Of a stretch of 8,070 nt of DNA, positions 1-6,071 are shown one piece after another (within the stretch, counting starts at the first letter, position 1; every line of letters starts with the position of its first letter). A program made the translations under genes and the position numbers. The DNA is from a bacterium (GTDB taxonomy: Bacteria; Ratteibacteria; UBA8468; B48-G9; JAFGKM01). The notes beneath the pieces were generated by a model that saw nothing but the letters and a program-made list of their open reading frames with translations, did no database searches and had not been told where the DNA came from. The stretch spans positions 1-8,070 of the forward strand of contig JAGHCG010000115.1 of NCBI GenBank assembly GCA_021160565.1, written 5' to 3'.

Positions 1-59
1 GAATAAACTCCTCCTGCAAAGAACAGCAAAATAAGAATGAAGATAAAAGTAATTTTCAT
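1..59 (-). CDS. N-terminus of an exported or membrane-anchored protein (partial)
   Basis: An ATG on the minus strand (59-57) opens a frame that stays open to the window edge, with 19 codons visible. The peptide starts Met-Lys and then runs through a strongly hydrophobic stretch (residues 3-14, Ile/Phe/Leu rich) to Ala-Gly-Gly-Val-Tyr. This looks like a signal peptide or an N-terminal membrane anchor. An AAGGGGG Shine-Dalgarno (65-71 on the plus strand, read in reverse) lies 5 nt upstream and supports the start. The gene is divergent from the glutamate dehydrogenase gene, and their promoters appear to overlap. The mature protein is outside the window, so its function cannot be given. A lipoprotein cannot be judged because a possible lipobox cysteine would lie further along. 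Confidence 0.6.
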   Translation of the reverse strand, partial: MKITFIFILILLFFAGGVY

Positions 60-81
60 ATTTTCCCCCTTATTTTATAAT
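53..81 (+). promoter_or_regulatory. Predicted promoter of glutamate dehydrogenase
   Basis: A perfect TATAAT lies at 76-81. The best -35 at 17-bp spacing is TTTTCA (53-58), a 4/6 match to TTGACA that sits inside the first codons of the divergent gene. The predicted start is near 88, giving a leader of about 55 nt. That leader contains a 13-bp palindrome (91-103, GAAAAA-G-TTTTTC), which could be an operator, and ends with an AAGGGGG Shine-Dalgarno (131-137). Confidence 0.45.
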
Positions 82-105
82 AGTATATCAGAAAAAGTTT
101 TTCAA
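82..105 (-). promoter_or_regulatory. Predicted promoter of the leftward exported-protein gene
   Basis: Read on the minus strand there is a TTGAAA -35 box (100-105), 17 bp, then TATTAT (77-82). One step upstream there is an extended -10, TGATATACT (82-90). Either choice gives a leader of only about 14-20 nt before the ATG at 59. It faces the predicted glutamate dehydrogenase promoter and shares its -10 region. This is a consensus match by eye only. Confidence 0.4.
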
Positions 106-142
106 ATCTAATAAAGAAGAGGGAAATCTGAAGGGGGAGAAA

Positions 143-1351
143 ATGGCTATAATTTCAATTGAGAGAATGAAAAAATTTATGGACATTCCCAAAGCAGCAG
201 AGTTATTACTTACAAGAAATGAGAAAGAAATTAAGTTTTCAATAAGTTTAAAATTGAAAAAAGAAGAAATTATTTTCTGTGAAGGGTATGTGGTTTATCA
301 CAATGTGGTTCTCGGTCCTGCAAAAGGCGGAATAAGAATTTCTCCAGAAGTTGATATAGAAGAGACAAAGAAACTGGCCACAATTATGACTTACAAAAAT
401 GCTCTTGCAAAAATCCCATTTGGTGGTGGGAAATCCGGAATAAAACTTGATACAGAAAGGGTTGATGATTTTACCAGAATTTCAATAATAAAAGAGTTTG
501 TGCATATGATAAAGGAAGAGTTGGAGTTTAACCATTATATTCCTGCTCCTGACCTTGGAAGTGGTCCAGTTGATATGGCTGTAATTTATGGAGAACTTCA
601 CAGACCAGAATGTGTTACAGGGAAGCCAGTCAGAATTGGAGGACTTCCTGGAAGGAGAGAAGCAACTGGAAGAGGAGTTGCAAAATCAGTTTTTCTTACA
701 GGAGAAAGAATTTTGAAGAAGAAAAATTCTGAGATTAAAGTTGCAATTCAGGGATTTGGAAATGTAGGAAGGTGGACTGCTTATTTTCTTCATAAAAAAG
801 GAGTGAAAATTGTAGGAGTGAGTGATAAGTGGGGCGGAATTTACAATGAAAATGGGATTGATATAGAGAAATTATTCCTCCATTCTCCTGATAGAAATAA
901 AACTGTTGCCGGATTTCCTGAAGCAGAAGATATTACAAATGAAGAATTGTTTACACTTGATGTGGATATTTTAATCCCAGCAGCAATAGGAGGAGTTGTA
1001 AATGAAAGAAATGCAGAAGAAATTAATGCAAAAGTGATAGTGGAAGGAGCAAATGACCCTGTAAGTGAAAAGGGAGAAAAGATTTTATATGAAAGAGGGA
1101 TACCTGTTTTACCTGATTTTTTCTGTAATAGCGGAGGAGTTATTGCTTCATATATTGAGTGGAGAAATGCAAAGTCAGGAAATCAGACAGAAAAAGAAGA
1201 GGTTTTTGAAATAATAGATAAAAAAATTGAGAAAGCATTTGAGGAAATTGAAGAGATAAAGGGAAGGATAAAAGGAACGTACAGAGAAGCAGCGATGTAT
1301 ATAGCATTAACTGAGTTGATTGAGGCGATGAGGGAGAGGGCATGGCTTTAA
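143..1351 (+). CDS. gdhA: Glutamate dehydrogenase, Glu/Leu/Phe/Val dehydrogenase family
   Basis: Catalyses reversible oxidative deamination of glutamate to 2-oxoglutarate and ammonia with NAD(P), in the cytoplasm. The 402-aa length fits the short hexameric bacterial/archaeal class. The N-terminal catalytic domain has GPAKGGIR (58-65), MTYKNALAK (82-90), IPFGGGKSGI (91-100) and PAPD (134-137). K61, K85, K97 and D137 keep the spacing of the substrate-binding and catalytic K89, K113, K125 and D165 of the Clostridium symbiosum enzyme. K61 and S336 favour glutamate over branched-chain substrates. GLPGRREATGRGV (167-179) and the Rossmann loop GFGNVG (204-209) form the coenzyme domain, followed by EGAN (301-304) and NSGGV (329-333). 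Minor departures are GGGKSG for the usual GGGKGG, and EGANDP for EGANGP. The ATG has AAGGGGG 5 nt upstream. It is transcribed alone, with a divergent gene on the left and a convergent fucosidase on the right. NAD versus NADP preference is not clear from sequence. Confidence 0.95.
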   Translation: MAIISIERMKKFMDIPKAAELLLTRNEKEIKFSISLKLKKEEIIFCEGYVVYHNVVLGPAKGGIRISPEVDIEETKKLATIMTYKNALAKIPFGGGKSGIKLDTERVDDFTRISIIKEFVHMIKEELEFNHYIPAPDLGSGPVDMAVIYGELHRPECVTGKPVRIGGLPGRREATGRGVAKSVFLTGERILKKKNSEIKVAIQGFGNVGRWTAYFLHKKGVKIVGVSDKWGGIYNENGIDIEKLFLHSPDRNKTVAGFPEAEDITNEELFTLDVDILIPAAIGGVVNERNAEEINAKVIVEGANDPVSEKGEKILYERGIPVLPDFFCNSGGVIASYIEWRNAKSGNQTEKEEVFEIIDKKIEKAFEEIEEIKGRIKGTYREAAMYIALTELIEAMRERAWL

Positions 1352-1414
1352 AATCTCCCAAATCCCTTGTCAGACAATGCTTCCAGATGCGGAGGCTTAG
1401 CCTCGGATTAGGGG
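1332..1414. other. GC-rich folded junction between convergent gdhA and fucosidase genes
   Basis: The bases from 1352 to 1440 are about 53% G+C by hand count, against roughly 35% around them. Several complementary segments are present: GGGAGA (1332-1337) with TCTCCC (1354-1359); TTGTC-A-GACAA (1367-1377); GAGGC-TTA-GCCTC (1392-1404); and an outer arm of about 10 bp with one mismatch and one G-T pair, 1356-1365 with 1405-1414, stacked directly on the 1392-1404 hairpin. It could act as a two-way transcription stop, but no T-run follows any stem, so an intrinsic terminator is not well supported. Alternatively it is a copy of a dispersed REP- or MITE-like repeat. Confidence 0.45.
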
Positions 1415-2604
1415 AAGGGACGCATGGGTTCAAGGGTTTCCACTTCTCCTTCATATTCCAGCACAATTACAGTGTTCAGTTTATCAGGCGGAGTTTTGGG
1501 TAAGTTTTTAAAAACTATTCTTTCATCTTCTTTAATATAATTAACCTTTGTGCCGTCTTTCAGGAAATATGCGTTAATCACATCAATTTTACAGTTTGGA
1601 AGAGCAAATTCTTCATACCAGTAGAATGTATGGAGATAAATTTTGTTTCCTTTTGAAGTTGTCGTTCCAAGATGAAATCTGACTTTTCCTCTTTCGCTTC
1701 CATAAATACTTTCACCATTTTCTTTAAGCCATTTTCCAACCTCTTTAAGAATTCTTACACTCTCTTCAGGAATTGTTCCATCTGGTTTTGGACCTACATT
1801 TAATAGATAATTGCCTCCACCAGCACAGCATGTTGCAAGGTTCCATATTATTCTGGCAGGCGATTTCCAATTATTATCATTTTCACAATATCCCCAGTGG
1901 TCATTTAAAGTCATGCAACTTTCCCAATCTCTTTCTGGTATTTCAGGGTTTGGAAAAGCACCAGGTATTTTCTGTTCTGGTGTATCAAAATCTTCTGGAA
2001 GACCGCTTCTGTTGTTTATTATTATTTCTGGCTGGAGTTCTCTTACCATTTTGTTTAATTTTTCTGATTCCCACTGTTCTGGTTTATAAGGCCATCCACC
2101 ATCATACCAGAGAATATCAATTTTCCCATAATTTGTCATAAGTTCTCTTACCTGAGTATGGACATATTCAACAAAATCTTTCCAGCCATCCGGGTCTTTC
2201 TCTGGACCAAGGAAATAGGCATCATACCTCCAGTCAAGGAGAGAATAATAAAAGCCAATTCTCATACCTGCTTTTCTGCATGCTTCAACATATTCTTTTA
2301 TAAGGTCTCTTTTTGCAGCAGTTTTTGGTGCTGTAAAATCACTGACTTTACTGTCAAAAAGAGAAAATCCATCATGGTGTCTTGTTGTTAAAACCATATA
2401 TTTCATCCCTGATTCTTTTGCTAAGGAAACCCATTCTTCCGGGTTGTATTTATCAGGCGAAAATTTCTCAGCAAAATTTCTATATTCTTCTTTTGGTATT
2501 CTTTCATTGAACATAACCCATTCGCCTCTTGCAGGAATACTGTAAACTCCCCAGTGTATAAACATTCCGAATTTTGCTTCTCTCCACCACTTCATTCTAT
2601 CCAT
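1408..2604 (-). CDS. Alpha-L-fucosidase, glycoside hydrolase family 29, cytoplasmic
   Basis: Hydrolyses terminal alpha-L-fucose from oligosaccharides with retention of configuration. The 398-aa protein opens with MKWWREAKFGMFIHWGVYS (4-22), the start of the GH29 catalytic barrel. Other family marks are TRHHDGF (74-80), GFYYS (117-121), the nucleophile region ILWYDGG (164-170, probable nucleophile D168), NNRSG (197-201), DWESCMTLNDHWGY (226-239) and LLNVGPKPDG (267-276). The acid/base residue is less conserved in GH29; E228 is only a candidate. A small C-terminal beta-sandwich (about 300-385) follows. There is no signal peptide, so it should act on imported sugars. AAAGGAGG (2614-2621) lies 9 nt before the ATG and fixes the start. 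The last ten or so residues (ETLEPMRPFP) are coded within a GC-rich patch with CCC, CGT and TTC codons unlike the rest, so the tail may come from an inserted element. It is divergent from the oxidoreductase-GH3-pyruvate kinase cluster, and its substrate is not shown. Confidence 0.93.
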   Translation of the reverse strand: MDRMKWWREAKFGMFIHWGVYSIPARGEWVMFNERIPKEEYRNFAEKFSPDKYNPEEWVSLAKESGMKYMVLTTRHHDGFSLFDSKVSDFTAPKTAAKRDLIKEYVEACRKAGMRIGFYYSLLDWRYDAYFLGPEKDPDGWKDFVEYVHTQVRELMTNYGKIDILWYDGGWPYKPEQWESEKLNKMVRELQPEIIINNRSGLPEDFDTPEQKIPGAFPNPEIPERDWESCMTLNDHWGYCENDNNWKSPARIIWNLATCCAGGGNYLLNVGPKPDGTIPEESVRILKEVGKWLKENGESIYGSERGKVRFHLGTTTSKGNKIYLHTFYWYEEFALPNCKIDVINAYFLKDGTKVNYIKEDERIVFKNLPKTPPDKLNTVIVLEYEGEVETLEPMRPFP

Positions 2605-2621
2605 GGTTTTTTTCCTCCTTT

Positions 2622-2649
2622 TTGAATAAAAAAAAATTTATGATATTAT
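2622..2649 (+). promoter_or_regulatory. Predicted promoter of the oxidoreductase-GH3-pyruvate kinase cluster
   Basis: TTGAAT (2622-2627) is separated by 16 bp from TATTAT (2644-2649), which is preceded by TG one base away (2641-2642), an extended -10. The predicted start is near 2656, with a leader of about 44 nt. The overlapping TATACT (2647-2652) is an alternative -10 at 19-bp spacing. The -10 lies within a near-palindrome shared with the fucosidase promoter. Confidence 0.45.
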
Positions 2650-2660
2650 ACTATGATAAA
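2637..2660. repeat. 24-bp imperfect palindrome over both divergent -10 boxes, candidate operator
   Basis: TTTATGATA (2637-2645) and TATGATAAA (2652-2660) are inverted copies with one mismatch, separated by 6 bp. The heptamer TATGATA also occurs as a direct repeat (2639-2645 and 2652-2658) with a 13-bp period. The position over the -10 elements of both divergent promoters would let one bound regulator control both transcripts. The region is very AT-rich, so chance similarity is possible. Confidence 0.3.
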
Positions 2661-2680
2661 ATTATTTCAGATAATGTCAA
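2653..2680 (-). promoter_or_regulatory. Predicted promoter of the GH29 fucosidase
   Basis: On the minus strand a perfect TTGACA -35 (plus coordinates 2675-2680) is followed after 16 bp by TATCAT (2653-2658, 5/6 match). A perfect TATAAT also lies at 2645-2650, but 24 bp from that -35. The predicted leader is about 40 nt and ends in the strong AAAGGAGG site (2614-2621). It overlaps the promoter of the divergent cluster. Confidence 0.45.
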
Positions 2681-2686
2681 GAACAT

Positions 2687-2695
2687 AAGGAGGGG
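2687..2695 (+). promoter_or_regulatory. Ribosome binding site fixing the oxidoreductase start at 2700
   Basis: AAGGAGGGG with its GGAGG core ending 6 nt before the ATG at 2700 is a near-ideal Shine-Dalgarno. The frame is open upstream to an ATG at 2574, but that stretch lies in the divergent gene and promoter region and shows no family similarity. The Rossmann strand begins right after the 2700 start. Confidence 0.85.
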
Positions 2696-2699
2696 AGAA

Positions 2700-3845
2700 A
2701 TGGAAAAGATAAAAATAGGAGTTATAGGGGTTGGTGGAATGGGTTATGCTCATTGTAAAAGTGTGAATGAACTGGAAGAAGCAGAACTGACATGTGTTTC
2801 TGATATTGATGAAGAAGTTGCAAAGGAAAGGGGAGAGGAATTTGGAGTGAAATATTTTACTGATTATAAAGAGTTGATAAAAAGTGGATTGTGTGATGCT
2901 GTTATAGTTGCAACTCCTCACTGGTTTCATCCAGAAATTTCTATTTTTGCGTTTGAAAATGGTCTTCATGTTTTAAGTGAAAAGCCAATAGCAGTGCGTG
3001 TTTCAGATGCAGATAGAATGATAGAGGCAGCAAAAAAGAGTGGAAAAGTTTTTACAATTATGTTTCAGAGAAGAACAGAACCATTTGCGAGAAAGGCAAG
3101 GGAGATAATTGAAAGTGGAACTCTTGGAGAAATTCAGAGAACTTTATGTGTTGACCCATGGTACAGGGCTCAGGCATATTATAATAGTGCAACATGGCGT
3201 GCTACCTGGATAGGAGAAGGTGGAGGAGTTTTGATAAATCAGGCGCCACATACCATAGACCTTTTCACATACCTTGCCGGTCTTCCCAAAAAAATTGAAG
3301 CAAAAACAAGGACAAAAATTCATGATATAGAGGTTGAAGATGAAGTAAGTGCTTTACTTGAATATAAGAATGGTGCATGGGGATATTATTACACTTCCAC
3401 ATGTGAACCAGTTGGTCCAGCAAGAATTGAAATAGCAGGAGATAAGGGGAAACTTGTAATAAGCGGAACTACTTTAACTCTTTATAAGTATGAAAAGCCA
3501 ATCTCTGTTTTTACAAAAGAAGCAGAAAGTATGTGGGCAGGTCTTAAAGTGGAGGAGGAAACAGTAACTCTTCCAGAAAATGTTGCAACAGGACATAAGG
3601 AAATTATAAGAAATTTTGTTCACGCTATTTTAGAAGGAGAAGAACTTTATGTGAAAGGAGAAGAAGGGCTTAATTCCGTTGAGTTTATAAATGCATGTAT
3701 TCTATCCGGAAAGAAAAATAAAGTTGTTGAAATTCCAGTGGATAGAGGTGAATATGATGAGTTGCTGGAAGAGTTGAAAAAGACGTCAAAACCAAAAAAA
3801 GTTGTTAAAGTTGTAAGGGAAACAGACCCGAAATTTAAGAAATAA
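2700..3845 (+). CDS. Gfo/Idh/MocA family sugar oxidoreductase
   Basis: An NAD(P)-dependent dehydrogenase of the glucose-fructose oxidoreductase/inositol dehydrogenase family, 381 aa, predicted cytoplasmic. The N-terminal Rossmann fold begins KIKIGVIGVGGMG with GxGxxG at 10-15, then VSDIDEE (33-39), DAVIVATPHWFH (66-77) and the family EKP (94-96), whose K95 is the catalytic lysine. The C-terminal alpha/beta domain carries PWYRAQAYYNSATWRATW (153-170), then GGGVLINQAPHTIDLF (174-189). H184 and D187 match the conserved HxxD. The position that is Asp in inositol dehydrogenase (GGG-x3-D) is Asn here (N180). The protein ends in a lysine-rich tail. The true substrate cannot be read from sequence; inositols, 3-keto sugars and other cyclic polyols are all known in the family. 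It is first in a cluster with a GH3 glycosidase 3 nt downstream, which suggests a sugar released by that enzyme, but this is inference. Confidence 0.9.
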   Translation: MEKIKIGVIGVGGMGYAHCKSVNELEEAELTCVSDIDEEVAKERGEEFGVKYFTDYKELIKSGLCDAVIVATPHWFHPEISIFAFENGLHVLSEKPIAVRVSDADRMIEAAKKSGKVFTIMFQRRTEPFARKAREIIESGTLGEIQRTLCVDPWYRAQAYYNSATWRATWIGEGGGVLINQAPHTIDLFTYLAGLPKKIEAKTRTKIHDIEVEDEVSALLEYKNGAWGYYYTSTCEPVGPARIEIAGDKGKLVISGTTLTLYKYEKPISVFTKEAESMWAGLKVEEETVTLPENVATGHKEIIRNFVHAILEGEELYVKGEEGLNSVEFINACILSGKKNKVVEIPVDRGEYDELLEELKKTSKPKKVVKVVRETDPKFKK

Positions 3846-3848
3846 AAA

Positions 3849-6071
3849 ATGGATAAAATAAAGGAAATTTTAGATTCTCTTTCTATTGAAGAAAAGGTTG
3901 CACAGCTTTCTTCTGTGTATATAACCGACCTTATTGAAAATGGGAAATTGTCAGAAAAGAAGATGGAGGAATTACTGAAAAATGGAATTGGGCATGTATG
4001 TAGAGTTTATGGTGCAACCGGAGATAACAGGAAAGCAAGAGAATATGCGAGAGAAATTCAGAAGTTTTTAACGGAAAAGACAAAAGCAAAAATCCCAGCT
4101 ATTTTTCATGAAGAGTGCCTTTCTGGATTTATGACAGAAAAAGCAACAAATTTCCCTCAGATGATAGGAATGGCTTCCACATGGAACCCCTCCCTTATTG
4201 AAAAAATGACGTCTGTTATAAGGAAACAGATGAGAAAAGCGGGTGTTCATCAGGGACTTTCACCAGTTCTTGACATTTCCTATGACCCGAGATGGGGAAG
4301 GGTTGAGGAGACATTTGGAGAAGACCCTTATCTTGTTTCAAGAATGGGTTTTTCATATGTGAGAGGATTGCAGGGGAAAAATCTGAAAGAAGGAATAGTT
4401 GCGACAGGGAAACATTTTGCTGCTCATGGATTTTCAGAAGGAGGAAGAAACCAGTGCCCTGTTCATACAGGAGAAAGAGAGTTGAGAGATGTTTTCCTTC
4501 TTCCTTTTGAAGTTTGTGTTAAAAGAGCAAATCTTTTTTCAATAATGAATGCTTACCATGAGATAGATGGAATTCCATGTGCATGTTCTGAAAAACTTTT
4601 AACTGATATATTGAGAAAAGAATGGAAATTTGAAGGGATAGTTGTTTCTGATTATGAAGCAGTTTCAATGCTTCACACAGTTCATAAAGTTGCTTCTGAT
4701 AAGACACAGGCAGCAAAACTTGCATTGATAGCAGGAATAGATATTGAACTGCCGAGAGTGGGTTGTTATCAGAACCTGGTAAATCTTGTAAAATCAGGTG
4801 AAATATCAGAAAGTATTGTTGACCGTGCCGTTTACAGGGTTCTTTATACAAAATTTAAACTTGGTCTTTTTGATGGAATTCAAGAGGAGATAAATATTGA
4901 ATTTGACAGTAAAGAGGAGAGAAAACTTGCTTACAGATGTGCAGTTGAAAGTATAGTGCTACTGAAAAATAAGAATAGAATACTTCCTCTTGATAAAAAA
5001 ATAAAATCAGTTGCTTTAATAGGACCTGCCTTTGATAATCCCCGTCTTTACTTTGGAGATTATGGATATACTGCTCATTTAGGTCTTGAAAAGTGTGCTG
5101 TTGAATGTAAAAGTTTGCTTGAAGTTTTTAAAGAGAAATTCAGAGGGAAGATTTTTTATTCAAAAGGATGTGAAGTGAAGGATAAAAATGAGGAGTATTT
5201 TGAAGATGCAATTGAGAAAGCACGAATGGGAGAAATAATAATTTTTGCTGGTGGAGAAAGTTCAGGATTTGGTGAAAAGGATACTGTGGGTGAAGGGAAG
5301 GATAGTCATGATTTGAAATTGCCAGGAAGTCAGGAAGAGTTGATTTTGAAATTATCTGAACTTGGAAAACCTTTAATTCTCATTCTCATAAATGGAAGAC
5401 CACTTGTTCTTACCGATATTCATGATAAAGTTGATGCTATTGTTGAATGCTGGTTTCCAGGAGAAGAGACAGCGAATGCAATATTCAACATCATTACTGG
5501 AAGAGAAGTTCCTTCGGGTAAATTGCCAGTTTCTTTTCCAAAACATTCAGGTCAAATACCTGTTTATTATCACAGAAAGGAAATTTCAAAGGAGAAAAAG
5601 TACGTTTATCTTGACTCTTCTCCTCTTTTTCCTTTTGGGTATGGATTGAGTTATACAGAATTTAAATATTCTTCTCTTGAGATAAGTCCTGAAGAAATTG
5701 AGCCATCAGAAAATGTGAAAATTTCTTTTTACCTTGAAAACACAGGAGAGTTTAAAGGAAGTGAAATAGTCCAGCTTTATGTAAGAAAAAAATATTCTTC
5801 TATTGTACTTCCTTCAATTTCTCTTAAAGGATTTGAGAAGGTGAAAATTAAACCAGGAGAAAAAGTAAAAGTTGAATTTATTCTTCCTGCTGAAATTCTT
5901 GCATTCCACAGTGAAGATATGAAACTTACCATTGAAGAGGGAGATTATGAAGTTATGATTGGTTCTTCTTCAAATGATATAAAACTTAAAGGAAATTTCA
6001 GAATAAAGGAAAGCAAAAAGATGAGAGGAAGGAAGAAATTCTTCTCCAGAGTTAAAGTGATAAAATTATGA
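3849..6071 (+). CDS. Glycoside hydrolase family 3 beta-glucosidase/beta-xylosidase, cytoplasmic
   Basis: Removes non-reducing beta-linked glucose or xylose from oligosaccharides. The 740-aa protein has the usual three parts. A TIM barrel (about 1-340) carries HEECLSG (87-93), [22 protein letters not shown] (141-162 region), GKHFAAHG (187-194) and the nucleophile motif IVVSDYEAV with D268. An alpha/beta sandwich (about 365-600) carries [18 protein letters not shown] (481-498, probable acid/base E482), CWFPGEE (534-540) and PFGYGLSYT (595-603). A fibronectin III-like domain (about 615-717) closes the fold. SDY in place of SDW, together with the NAYHEIDG stretch (234-241), recalls GH3 beta-xylosidases, so glucose versus xylose is open. 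There is no signal peptide. The last 20 residues are strongly basic and look added. It starts 3 nt after the oxidoreductase stop with no clear Shine-Dalgarno, implying coupled translation, and its stop overlaps the pyruvate kinase start (ATGA, 6068-6071). Confidence 0.93.
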   Translation: MDKIKEILDSLSIEEKVAQLSSVYITDLIENGKLSEKKMEELLKNGIGHVCRVYGATGDNRKAREYAREIQKFLTEKTKAKIPAIFHEECLSGFMTEKATNFPQMIGMASTWNPSLIEKMTSVIRKQMRKAGVHQGLSPVLDISYDPRWGRVEETFGEDPYLVSRMGFSYVRGLQGKNLKEGIVATGKHFAAHGFSEGGRNQCPVHTGERELRDVFLLPFEVCVKRANLFSIMNAYHEIDGIPCACSEKLLTDILRKEWKFEGIVVSDYEAVSMLHTVHKVASDKTQAAKLALIAGIDIELPRVGCYQNLVNLVKSGEISESIVDRAVYRVLYTKFKLGLFDGIQEEINIEFDSKEERKLAYRCAVESIVLLKNKNRILPLDKKIKSVALIGPAFDNPRLYFGDYGYTAHLGLEKCAVECKSLLEVFKEKFRGKIFYSKGCEVKDKNEEYFEDAIEKARMGEIIIFAGGESSGFGEKDTVGEGKDSHDLKLPGSQEELILKLSELGKPLILILINGRPLVLTDIHDKVDAIVECWFPGEETANAIFNIITGREVPSGKLPVSFPKHSGQIPVYYHRKEISKEKKYVYLDSSPLFPFGYGLSYTEFKYSSLEISPEEIEPSENVKISFYLENTGEFKGSEIVQLYVRKKYSSIVLPSISLKGFEKVKIKPGEKVKVEFILPAEILAFHSEDMKLTIEEGDYEVMIGSSSNDIKLKGNFRIKESKKMRGRKKFFSRVKVIKL

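Noticed and set aside
1392..1404. Intrinsic terminator at the GAGGC-TTA-GCCTC hairpin
   Set aside because: The stem is only 5 bp and no T-run follows on either strand, so it is reported as a structured junction rather than a terminator.
1425..1440. GGGTTCAAGGG resembling a tRNA T-arm
   Set aside because: The flanking bases do not pair as a T stem, and no acceptor, D or anticodon arms are present on either strand.
1140..1466. Leftward 108-aa ORF spanning the gdhA end and fucosidase end
   Set aside because: It overlaps two well-supported genes in another frame, has low-complexity Leu/Ser/Phe content, and shows no ribosome binding site.
1773..2391. Rightward ORFs inside the fucosidase gene
   Set aside because: They are antisense shadows of a conserved GH29 coding region, with no family features of their own.
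2574..2699. Upstream ATG at 2574 as start of the oxidoreductase
   Set aside because: The extra 42 residues would be coded across the opposite gene's 5' end and the promoter region and have no family similarity. The ATG at 2700 has a strong Shine-Dalgarno and begins the Rossmann fold.
4068..5649. Short ORFs in other frames inside the GH3 gene, both strands
   Set aside because: They lie fully within a conserved GH3 gene and have no recognisable domain or start signal.
6032..6044. GAAGAA-A-TTCTTC palindrome upstream of the pyk start as a regulatory hairpin
   Set aside because: It is inside the GH3 coding tail, the RNA stem would be only about 4 bp with a small loop, and it is 24 nt from the pyk ATG. 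Chance is likely in purine-rich sequence.
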